Source: Epiperipatus broadwayi
Lineage: Eukaryota > Onychophora > Udeonychophora > Euonychophora > Peripatidae
Reading direction: 5' to 3'
DNA length: 64,000 bases
Assembly: GCA_028023455.1 (NCBI GenBank)
Contig: JAQFVV010006220.1
Span: 6,923,852-6,987,851, forward strand
Part shown: one piece after another, positions 24,566-36,393 of the stretch
Layout: each line of letters begins with the position of its first letter
How positions within the stretch are numbered: the first letter of the stretch is position 1
Made by a program: the position numbers and the translations under genes
The notes under the pieces: model-generated
Seen by the model: the letters and a program-made list of their open reading frames with translations, nothing else
Database searches by the model: none
Told to the model about the DNA's origin: nothing

Positions 24566-24703
24566 AAAAGCGGCACAATATGTCTTGCATTGGTGGTCGA
24601 GAGGTCAGCGCGAGTGCCTTGCACTTGCAGGCAGTTGCCCGGGTTGCGGGTTCGCGTCCCGGCCGATGCTATGACACTTAAAAAAAAAAAAGCGGCACAA
24701 TAT
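24566..24703 (+). mobile_element. Young tRNA-like SINE with perfect 16-bp target duplication
   Basis: The duplication AAAAGCGGCACAATAT brackets the insert at 24566-24581 and 24688-24703. Between them sit a GC-rich tRNA-like body (24587-24669), a short ATGACACTT linker and about a dozen A. This is the hallmark of LINE-driven retroposition with a poly-A tail. Identity of the two duplications and the tail purity suggest a recent insertion compared with every other element in the window. Confidence 0.88.
24587..24669 (+). tRNA. tRNA-like body of the SINE (not a functional tRNA)
   Basis: The ends GCATTGG and CCGATGC pair as a 7-bp acceptor stem with one G-U. GGTGGTCGAGAGGTCAGCG fits an A box and D arm, and GCGGGTTCGCGTCCCGG a T arm with B box. 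The T loop has C where A58 is normal. The anticodon arm TGCCT/AGGCA leaves an awkward 9-base loop. At 83 nt, with extra bases before the T arm, it resembles a class II (Leu/Ser-like) tRNA. As it sits inside a retroposed unit, it is best read as a SINE promoter. Confidence 0.6.
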
Positions 24704-25154
24704 TGTTACATTTCTCTAATAAATAAAGGTTTATTATTGAACGATAATAACATTAGCCACTATGACCTTGGCCTAAGTTTAATATGGAGTTGGGAATTTT
24801 TTCCTAAAATTTACAAGCAAACTCAGAATTTTTTTCAGTTAGCAAGTCCTTTTTCAACTCACATAAACGATAAACTAATATCTAACAATTTATGACTGAA
24901 ATGATATATTTTTAGGATAATCTGGATATATCAAATCCTCTGCACACAAAACATCCTGACCTTCCATATACACAAAACATAATTGTAATATGATTCAACT
25001 TTTACTATTATGAGGAAGATGTCATAATAGCGTTAAGCCCAGACTTTATTTATTTATAAAAAATAATCGTTAGAAAGGGTAATAAAAATATTCAATAAAA
25101 AAAAGTAAATATATATTAGAAAAAAGATAAACGTAGATTATTTAAATATGCCAC
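24704..25154. other. No recognised gene
   Basis: AT-rich sequence between the SINE and the R2 element; no motif. Confidence 0.5.
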
Positions 25155-25899
25155 TAATAACTTTTATACAGAAGCAAAACTCTCCATACAATAGTGCCAT
25201 TTAGTGCAAGCCAGACTAATCAATGAATGCAAAAAAAATAAAATCCTTTATCTAATGTTTACTCATCTAATATCCTCGGACTAGTTTCTAGATTGTAGCT
25301 ATTATCAATGAGGAGCTTTGGGTCTCAGAGCACTGCACAAACCTTCTTGCGTTGATTGATTACTCTTACTTGCACTGAGTGGCACTACTGTATGGAGAGT
25401 TTTGCCTCTGTTTTAACAGCTTGTGCAAGCATAAGAAATAGTGATCATACGATGTTTAGTGGTTTAATATCAATCCTGCCAACAGAATAATAGTGACTAT
25501 GGTTACCAAAGACACCAAAATGCATGGATAACTGAATAGAGGTCAGATCTATATAACTATATAAGTGAATGAGCTTGAATTGAAAATATTATTGTGTTCA
25601 ATTTTGAACTCTTAGCTTTATAGTTAACTAAAAAGGTAAAATGTGGCTGCTGGATGATTGCATTGGATTCTAAGATTTACATGCAGTGCTCTCAGATCCA
25701 AGGCTCAAACAAATCTAGGGATATTGGATGAGTAGGCACTAGCTAGGAATTTTATGCACAAACCTTCTTGCATCCACTGATTACTCTGGTTTGCACTGAG
25801 TGGCACTACTGTGTAAAGAGTTTTGCCTCTGTTGTAACAGCTTGAATAAGCATAAGAAATGATGATCACATGATGTTTAGTGGTTTAATAACTTTTATA
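25155..25899. mobile_element. R2 compound element with 14-bp target duplication
   Basis: TAATAACTTTTATA occurs at 25155-25168 and 25886-25899, bracketing the whole 717-bp compound. Inside, a miniature with both arms (25169-25468) is followed directly by body plus right arm (25469-25885). The internal junction (GTTTAGTGGTTTAATATCAATCCTGCC) also exists, in reverse, in the copy at 34.9 kb, so the tandem form seems to transpose as such. The left-arm hammerhead (about 25262-25325, minus strand) has core TTGATAA and is decayed; the right-arm one has been deleted. Confidence 0.8.
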
Positions 25900-26689
25900 A
25901 TTATTGTTTTAATTTTTTTTTAATTAAAGCTTAGGTCTAAGTAGAAATGTATAATCATTAAATATTTATTTATAGTCAGATCTTGGAGAATAAAATAATA
26001 TTGATTATCAAAGATTTAACAAAATGTAATAGTTTTATTCAAGTGGCCAGAGAAATATTCTTTGTTACTGTTTATCTTAGAAACAGCTGATGAATCATTA
26101 GCTCGCTGGTTAACCACTCTTTCTACTAGATAACTGCTCAGATCAATATAAAATGCGTTCTTATTTTCATGCTCAGAGGAAACAGTTTTTTTATATAAAA
26201 TTAATAAATGTAATATTTAATTTTTTAAAATTTACCATTCTGATCAAACTAATAATATATTTTAAATAGAATTCTGAATTTGTTTTTAATTTAAATATTA
26301 AAAAAAAAAGTCTAAGAGCAAAAATTTGGAGGCAAAGCAACTTTAAAATCTTATTTAGGATTTGACCAGTTAATTTAAAATCTTTAATGTAAATTTACAT
26401 TCAAACTGCAGATCATCATTCTATGCTGAAAGGTTAACTCTTTATGTTCAAATTAATATTTTTTTCGTATATGTGTGCTGTGAATGATTACTATTTTGAA
26501 TTTATATTTTTAAAAGTTAAACAAATTCAAATGTTTTCACTAAGTTCTGTAGTCTTATTGTGAGGAATACAAGGATATGTGCATGTTATGTTTTAGTTGC
26601 TGCATCTAGATGATACATGACATTTTAAAAATATAAATATTTCTTTTCTCTAGGGATATATGTAAATATTAAAAGCATAAAGCTAGACT
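25900..26689. other. No recognised gene
   Basis: AT-rich DNA without a recognisable feature. Confidence 0.5.
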
Positions 26690-26815
26690 AGTCAATAAAT
26701 AATCAGCAAATTCACAACCCAACCAGATTAGCCGAAAAAATAAACTCTAAAACACTACCAATGGTTTCACTTGACTAATCTGTTTGAGTTGTGAATTTGG
26801 GTTAATTTTGATTAT
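26690..26815 (-). mobile_element. Short Penelope-type terminal fragment with hairpin
   Basis: On the minus strand GTGAAACC-ATT-GGTAGTGTTTTA and the following ~45 bases match the terminal sequence of the Penelope-like dimer at 52.3-53.1 kb. The two ends of the fragment are themselves inverted copies (AACCCAACCAGATTAG versus its partner), forming a ~30-bp stem. The hammerhead relic is heavily reduced: the core reads CAGATTA and stem II has shrunk. Confidence 0.6.
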
Positions 26816-27419
26816 ATATACATACAGGTATAGTCAAAATACTTTGTTTTAATATATACATATACATGTGTAAACCTTACTACCATTTAAAATGATTTTT
26901 TTAATATTCTATTAAATTTTCACCAGACTAGAGGAAAGTTTTATGCTGAAGACATTCTGCATTCCATTATAGTAATAAACATATATGATTGCCCAAAAAG
27001 AAGCAATATCATATTCAGTCAGCTCATGCATTCTATATTCTGTTTAAATATATATAATCAATAAAATCTCTCAGATTTGCAATATACTTTTTCAAAACTT
27101 GTTACAATTCTTGAACTCTCACTGACTGTAAATTCAGACCAATATTTCTTACTATACATGAATTTTGCTGAAATTTTGTTTAATTACATGAACTAGACAT
27201 AAGAAACCCCTAAATACTGACATAAAATGATGATCATATTTTTTTATGTCTGGTTGCAAACAATTTGTTTTTGGAGGATAAATGTTTTAGCAATGGTCAA
27301 TCTTTTTAATCTCATAATAGATGGAAATAATTAACATCCATGTTACAACTTTCAATAAAACATTATATATATATATATATAATGTTTTAAATATATTATT
27401 TTTACATATATATATTTAT

Positions 27420-27462
<43 letters not shown>

Positions 27463-28347
27463 TTGATAAATATTTGTAATCAAATAAATTTTTCATTGCT
27501 GGTTGTAAATCTTGATCTACAAAAGAGCCTCTCAATGGCCAGTCTCCACTGCAGGGTGAAATCAGGCTATGTAAGATAAATGCTATGTATCAATCATTTT
27601 ATTAACTTATATGAATGCATATGTATTTTTGATATTGTCATTTATTAATTTAAATTTCACACAAATTTAAATGGCCTTTAAATCTGGAAAACTTGAAAAT
27701 TTTCTTACATATCTGAAAATTTCTAAGCAATTTTAGATTTTTTCAAGGACATAGCCTGAAGTCAGTACAATTAGCAATCCCATTATTGGTGGAAATAAGC
27801 ATATAATATGTAAAACAAGAAGCAATATGCAAGCATGGAAATTGATAATGCAGCAGGGCACTGTTTTAATATTAATCTGTATAGAGATGTGAAGCTTTTG
27901 TTTTGCAGTGAGTTGAATATAATTGTTTTGATAATGATTCGCTATTTGAAAGATCCTATGACATTTCATCACCAGAGTTATTAAGCGGAGCACATTAATT
28001 TTATTTAATAGGCTGACTGAGACTTTTTTTATTTTATTTTTCTCTATGTTCCTCAGTCATATATTATTTGAAAAACCTTGGTTATAAACTAGATATTTTT
28101 TACTTGAAAGTCAATTGATTAGTTTACTGCTCAGAAGTCGAATTACATTTGCATATAATAATATGCAAATATAAAGTTTCAATTTATTTAACCCATTTGA
28201 GATTTATAAATTGGAAGTAAATCCACAATCCTTGTCACTTAAAGCTATCCTTTTTTACAACTGAACTAATTCCTCAAGGCAGTCAATCTTAAATACTAAA
28301 AGCTGGGATATAAAGAATGGCCATAAATAGAGTACAAATAATAGGAA
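26816..28347. other. No recognised gene; contains (AT)n
   Basis: AT-rich flank of the LTR element. It holds AT dinucleotide runs at 27366-27384 and 27421-27459 separated by inverted flanks (AATGTTTTA, TATATTTATCAA), which could form a cruciform. No coding signal. Confidence 0.5.
27366..27459. repeat. (AT)n runs
   Basis: Two AT/TA runs of about 19 and 39 bases with a short AT-rich spacer. Confidence 0.85.
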
Positions 28348-30379
<2,032 letters not shown>

Positions 30380-30674
30380 GTTTGGCACCCTGCTGCATGG
30401 TTCAATTAATAACCACTGCAACCTGATATTTGTGGGTTACATGCAATCAATTTTTACAAGAGAACTTATAAACTATCATGGCAGCATATAGTTAACAATA
30501 ACGGTGAAATATAATTGGGGGGGGGGAATTTTTAGTCAATATATATATATATAAACTATGAATTGATATATTTTGTTTGGTGATAGATGTTAATAAAAAT
30601 ATTGTTATTTATTTAAATAAATTGTTAATTGTCTAAAGTGAATTAATAAGTCAGCTTATATATATAAACTTATC

Positions 30675-31250
30675 ATTATGAACACCGTTAATATGAAAAT
30701 AGATTCTGGAATGACAAATCTGGATGTCATGAATATGATCCTCAATCAATTATTAGGATTAAAGAATGAGATGAAAGAATCTAAAGCAAATCAAAAGAAA
30801 CTTTGAAGAACAAAAGGTAGAAATTTGTCAAATAAAAATGTTGAGGGATTAAATTAAAAAAATTGAGGGACTAAATACAACAATTGAAGAACAAAGAATA
30901 GAATTAAAGAATAAAGTGCAGAAGTAATTGTGATAAAAGATTTGAAGATTTAGATAAGAAATTTGAAGCATAAAAGATAGAATTAAAGGATAATAGATTT
31001 AATGTATCTGATGCAAAGTTTGTAGAATTTAGATATAAAATGAATGACAAATTGAAAGAATCTGAAGAGAAATGTAGTACAAGATTTGAAGAATTAAGAG
31101 AAGAAATCATGAGGTTGGAAGATGAATTGGATTTAACTAGAGAGAACTTTGAGATAAATAAGAAAGATTTAAATAAAAAAGTTAATAAAATCCAGAAAGA
31201 ATATAGAGAAATGAGTAAAAGGGTCAATAAAATTGGAAAGATGAGAAGCT
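30675..31250 (+). pseudogene. Gag-like coiled-coil region, frame-broken
   Basis: Starting at ATG (30678) the translation begins MNTVNMKIDSG and NQLLGLKNEMKESK, then goes through several frames, all giving heptad-like, Lys/Glu-rich coiled coil (EEQKVEICQIK; TTIEEQRIELKNK). The longest open part is 31040-31252 (KESEEKCSTRFEELREEIMR). Coiled-coil N-termini occur in Gag proteins of animal Ty3/Gypsy elements. At least four frameshifts or stops prevent expression. Confidence 0.55.
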
Positions 31251-31789
31251 GATTTTAAGATTAGAATTCATAGTGAAGTAGATTGCCTTCAAGCTAAATC
31301 TGAAAATATTAAAGTAAGATTAAGTACTGATCATAGAAAAATGACAAAGAAACAGGGTAAATGTGAAAAAAAAAAATGAAACCCTCACAAAAGGAATTTA
31401 AAAAAATTCAAAGCAAATAATCCATGTAAAAGGTCAAATGACTAATAGTGAGTGCACAAACTAAAATGAAATAGATGTTATTGTAAAAAGGCAGGAGGAA
31501 ATTACCTAGACAAGCTAGAGGGTAATAATAGAGCAATGATATAAAATATGCAAAAATTATTTTAGGGGATAAAAAGAGTATTCAAAATCAGTTAATAAAT
31601 CTTAAAAGTAACATATCATAAATGTTGTTTAATGATGAAAGACAGAAAAAGGTAATAGTGTAGAAAAACATTAATGCTTACTTTATAAAGAAGAGATAAA
31701 TACAAAAGGTGATCACACAATGGATGATCATAGGAGATGTTAACCCCATTATTAGATAACCCTACCAAATGTGATAGTGACATAGATGA

Positions 31790-32318
31790 AAGTCAGCAAT
31801 GATGGAATTGCAACATCATCATTCAATTGAAAACTTTCCATGGTGAATTCAATGAGAACCCACTAGAGTACTTGACAGGACTGAAAGAATTATTCTCATT
31901 GAGCAGACTAGTCAAGGTGGAAAATTTCAGGAATCTATCTATATGCATATGTGAAGGACTGGTCTAAATGTCTTAGTCATAAATCCAAAACATGAAAATT
32001 TCAGGTGCATCTTCCTAAATAGTTTTTGGAATGAGAACAAACATGAGACAGTGTCTGATACAGAGTCAAGATAAATACACCATAAATAAAGGGAGATAAA
32101 CCCAATTTTTCTGGAGATGGGTGACTAAGTTAAAAATGCTGACTGCATTCCCATTATTGGAGAATCAAATCATTCAGATAGTAAGGCAAAACTTGCCAAA
32201 ACATATCAAGAGATCCATAACTACTGCTGAAAGACACTCAGATGAGGAAGTACCAAAAATTTTGGGCACTCTTCAGGAGAGTGAGGAACAGCCATCAAAC
32301 ACAGGACCAAATGAGTAA
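31790..32318 (+). pseudogene. Gag capsid-like region, frame-broken
   Basis: Segments include FNENPLEYLTGLKELFSL and, in 32121-32318, LLENQIIQIVRQNLPKHIK, a pattern (aromatic-hydrophobic helix then QIxRxNLP) frequent in retrotransposon capsids. The final acidic tail PSNTGPNE precedes a stop. No zinc knuckle CxxCxxxHxxxxC follows. Function lost through several stops. Confidence 0.5.
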
Positions 32319-33008
32319 ATGACACATATAATGTATCACACTTCTTGATAGAACAGAATCAGAGAAATAGAAGGAGCAAAATAAGTCACACCACCCTAGA
32401 ATACCACCACACTCAAACAATAATGGTTTTCATAACATCATAAATAGTAATATATCTGATAATAGTATTGGTCTTACATGCAATTATTCTATCAGCAATT
32501 CATTGGGATACTATCCTAAAGATGCTAGGGTCAAGACTTAAATATCAATCCTTAAACTAGAGTGGATCCTGTTAAAACTTTCCTCACTGCAGAGGACTAA
32601 CATCATTGGTAATTTGGGATATCTGGTAGTTTTTATCTTATCAAAACCATTGTTATTGTCAAAAAAAATTTTTTTTTTCTTTAAGTGAGAAAGTATATAT
32701 CATATGAGTAGATCCCTCTAAATCCCAAAACCAAAAACAGCATCATAAACCATTCAACTTTATTATACTGTATATTAAAAAAATTAGCTCATTACTTTAT
32801 TCTGGAGTTAATAGACATGGTGTATATATATATATATATATGCATTCATGGCTACATACATGCAGTCTAACAGGAATTCTAAGAACAAACAACTAATAAC
32901 AATTTTGTGTATAAAACTGTTATAGGCAAGTATGATTAATATTTTGAATAATGTTTAGCAATAATAATAATTGCTTGATAAAAATCTTATAAAGAAATTG
33001 TGAGCAAG
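32319..33008. other. Internal region of the LTR element without pol
   Basis: About 690 bases after gag show no RT, RNase H or integrase motif in any frame. A short purine-rich patch (TAAAGAAATTGTGAG) before the 3' LTR may be the polypurine tract. Confidence 0.45.
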
Positions 33009-33714
33009 TTATATATAACCACAACTGTTTATATTCTTCAATTAAATGATATAGAAACAGTTTCTGACTTATTGTCAGTAAAATAAAAGGATATTGCTTC
33101 TTTTCTTTTAAAGCATATTTGCTTTTCTTAAATACTCATTTGCTACAGAGGAAAGATGAACCTTTAATAGACATTATTTTATCACAAGAGTAATGATGTA
33201 TATATATATATATTTTTAGCGTATATAAAGAAAATCTACTTCATGAAAACATAAAAGAGTTTAACATCTATTCTCCAAGCAAATGAAAATGTAAAGCAAT
33301 GGCTTAGCAATGACCGAATCATTTTAGAACTCGCATTCTAAATATTTTTTATTTCATCAAAATATTCAAGGAATGTCTATTCGGCTTCAAATAAATGTAA
33401 AAAAATCTTTAATATGAAATATTAATAGTTAATATTAATAAAACATGTAAAGCAAAAGGATTATTCATAAAAAATATTGATCTTTCAATTTTATTTAATG
33501 TCATTACAACATCGTAACATCATTTATTTGACTATTTCATACCATTTAACTGAATTTATCATGCACTTTTTTATGTTTAAGGATCATTACACAATATAAA
33601 GAATAATGTATAATTATCTCTCTTAAGAAACTAAATAACAAAGTTTCATAGGTATTTTAAAGTCACAGCTCCATTGTATTCGACAAACCATAGGAATATA
33701 GTATGCATAATAAC

Positions 33715-34552
33715 TAATAAATAGTGTTTTCCTAAAGGTTTGTGATGATAGTGTTCTGGTTGCATTTTTATATTGGACTATTTCCTTCATTTAATCTGCG
33801 TATTGAATATCTTTTTAAAAAATTTAACTTTATTTAAATATTCCAAATACATTCAACTGTTAGTTAATAGCACATCAAACAGGTTAGTATATGTACTTCA
33901 TTTCGAAAGGTATTTTTTCTTCCCTCTTCTTCAGATGTTGCTGGACTGACCAGTGACAGTACTAGCATGAAATTTGAACCTGGACCCTTAGATTCTTTGA
34001 GTATTGAATTTTAAAGTAATGCTCTAACCAACTGAGACATCCTGCTAAAGGCAACAGTCTATAGTAATTTTATATACAAAAATATTGGATAGAGAAGAAA
34101 AGATACAAAGAAAAAAATTTTTTTAAAGCTGCTCACATGACAATGGCAAAAAAATTCCATAATCAAACCTAGTGAGACTATACATAATGTATGGAAACCA
34201 CTAATCAACTTTGCTCTTAGGAAAAAGTGGAGAAAACAGAAGGAACCTCATACATAAGTATACTAAATTATTACAGACTGTTGACTTTGGCAGGATGGCT
34301 CAGTTGGTTAGAGCATTACCTGCAGGTTCAAATACCATGCTACTACTGTAACTGGTCAGACCAGCAACACCCAAAGAAAAAGGGATAAAATACTTGTCAA
34401 AACATTGTGCATATACTAACCTGCTTGATGTGCTATTACTAACATTTGAATGTATTTGGAATATTTAAATAAAGTTAATTTTTTCTAAAAGACACTCAAT
34501 ACACATATTAAATGATGGAAATAATCCATAGAAAAATATAATTAATAAATAG
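33715..34552. mobile_element. Inverted pair of tRNA-derived SINEs inserted as one unit
   Basis: TAATAAATAG lies at 33715-33724 and 34543-34552, and the 5' LTR shows the empty site, so ~818 bp entered in one event. The left SINE (minus strand, about 33760-34070) has A box TGTCTCAGTTGG and B box GGTTCAAATTTC; the right one (plus strand, about 34285-34525) has GATGGCTCAGTTGGTTAGAG and GGTTCAAATACC, with the part between boxes shortened. Heads face each other, tails point outward (AAATAAAGTTAA then ATGGAAATAATCC). The unit forms a hairpin with ~200-bp arms. Confidence 0.8.
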
Positions 34553-35048
34553 ATTATTATTTTTAGAGAATCCTGATATAAAACTATATTATCTACTAGT
34601 AGAAAATCTTTCAACAATATTTATATTCTTGGGTTTTGCTAATATGGAATCTTTTATTAAGTGTAAAACATTTAAAAGACACTTATTTATCAAACAATTC
34701 ATGCCCATCATGGATTACTAAGCCCTATTTTGGAAATTACTTATGTTTATTATAATTATTTATATTTTTTTTTCAAGGATGAATAATATAAACATAAATA
34801 CAATTAAGGGAAAATAATCACAATTATTGTAAACTATAATCTCATCAATTTAGGCAGGAATAAATAACTTGTTTAACTTTCTTATATTCATTAGATTAAT
34901 TAAATCATAATAAGTTAAATACTCATTTATATTTCTTTACTAAAACAGGTAAAACTCACTATACATATTGCCACACACAGCAAGCTAGAGTAATCAAATC
35001 TTAGATGCCAGAAGGATTATGCATAAAATCCCCAATCTAGTGCCTACT

Positions 35049-35104
35049 CGAATCCCCAGACTAGTTTCTGGCTTATGGCCATCATCAGTGAGGAGCCTTG
35101 GATC
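35049..35104 (-). ncRNA. Hammerhead ribozyme motif, R2 (near-canonical)
   Basis: On the minus strand: TCCTCA pairs with TGGGGA (lower stem I), core CTGATGA (35088-35082), stem II TGGC/GCCA with loop CATAA (four perfect pairs), GAAA (35068-35065), stem III AC/GU closing TA, triplet GUC, cleavage expected between 35059 and 35058. The outer stem I strand that should be TTGGAT is replaced through a small deletion, so the tertiary-contact part of stem I is damaged. Confidence 0.78.
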
Positions 35105-35732
35105 TGAGAGCACTGCACTAAGATCTTAGAATCTAATACAACCCTGTAGCATCCACCTTTTATCTCCACTTGACTACAAACTATGAGTCTTAAATTGGAA
35201 AACACCTTAATATTTTCAATCCAAGCTCATTAGCTTATAAAGTCATATACATCTGAACTCAGTTCAGTACCCATACATTTTGGTGTCTTTGGTTTTTGAA
35301 TAACCATAGCCACCACTATCCTATTAGGCAGGATTGATTTTAAGCCAATAAACACCACATGATCATTATTTCTTATGCTTGTTTATAACTGTTATTAAAC
35401 AGGCAAAACTTATATGTATTGCCACACACAGCGAACTAGAGTAATCAATGGATGTCAGAAGACTTGTGAATAAAATCCCCAGCTAGTGCCTACTCATCCA
35501 CTATCCCCAGATTAGTTTCTGCCTATTAGGATGGTGGTGGCTATGGTTATTCAAGAACCAAAGACACCAAAATGTATGGGTACTGAACTGAGTTTAGACC
35601 TGTATGACTAGCTTGGATTGAAAATATTAAGGTGTTTCAATTTAAGACTCATAGTTTTGTAGTTAAGTGGAGATAAAAGGTGGCTGCTAGAGGGCTGCAT
35701 TAGATCCTAAGATCTAGGTGCAGTGCTCTTAG

Positions 35733-35791
35733 ATCCAAGGTTTCTCATTGACAAAGGCCACAAGCCAGAAACTAGTCTGGGGATATTGGAT
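35733..35791 (+). ncRNA. Decayed hammerhead motif, R2 right arm
   Basis: Stem I outer strands ATCCAA/TTGGAT, stem II, GAAA and the GUC triplet are all present. The core reads TTGACAA (35748-35754), losing both C3 and G8, so cleavage is unlikely. Confidence 0.6.
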
Positions 35792-36393
35792 GAGTAGGCA
35801 CTAGATAGGGATTTTATGCACAAGCCTTCTGGCATCCATTGATTATTCTAGCTTGCTTGTGTGGCAATACATATAGTGAGTTTTGCCTGTTTTAACAACT
35901 AATATAAGCAAGCATAAGAAATGGTGATCATGTGATGTTTATTTCTTTATTAACATGTAATTACAAACACACATATGTTTCCCCTTAATTACAAATATAT
36001 GTCTATTGTTCTGCCTCACCAATGGGTCCAAACATTTGATACTAATATACTATAAGAAATTTATTTAATTGTTATATTCTTTATATATTTCTAGCTTGCT
36101 TTTATTATTAATTTTACACACTATTGAATTAGGAATTGATTAGTCTATCAATTAATATATCTATTATAAATAATATCCTAGAAATATATATTATTTAGTA
36201 TCCAAATTATTATTTGATACTTCTATATTTTAATAACTAACATTTATTACTAAATAATTTGTCTAAAATATTGTATTGGTATAAATGAGGAAATTCTGAT
36301 AGAACACACAAAATTTCTTTACTCTACTATTTGTGATAGGATAATCTCTATCTCATGGGCAACCCATTCTATTAGCACATTTATATTGGTACA

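Larger units (their letters stand above)
34931..35949. mobile_element. R2 compound foldback element, 1001 bp, 9-bp target duplication
   Basis: ATTTCTTTA flanks the element at 34931-34939 and 35941-35949; the 5' LTR has the empty site. The first ~415 bases are the reverse complement of the last ~415, making a very large foldback; the middle (about 35345-35530) is an extra left arm with the family head. The left outer arm contains a near-intact hammerhead on the minus strand and the right outer arm a decayed one on the plus strand. Confidence 0.85.
33009..36393 (+). repeat. 3' LTR of the gag-only element, with two later insertions
   Basis: Same sequence as 28348-30379, interrupted by an inverted SINE pair (33725-34542) and an R2 element (34940-35940). 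Removing both restores colinearity with the 5' LTR. Confidence 0.75.

Noticed and set aside
24587-24669. Functional tRNA gene
   Set aside because: Located between identical target duplications with a poly-A tail, odd anticodon loop and C at position 58; a SINE explains it better.
26081-26100. CTGATGA at 26087 as another hammerhead
   Set aside because: No GAAA or closing stems within reach.
27733-27993. 86-residue hydrophobic minus-strand frame
   Set aside because: No signal of selection, no recognised family, and AT-rich DNA makes such frames often.
34931-35949. MITE or Mutator-like DNA transposon on the basis of long inverted arms and a 9-bp duplication
   Set aside because: Other copies show 13-14 bp duplications, and the two ends of the element differ; the hammerheads favour a retroelement. 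Not fully excluded.
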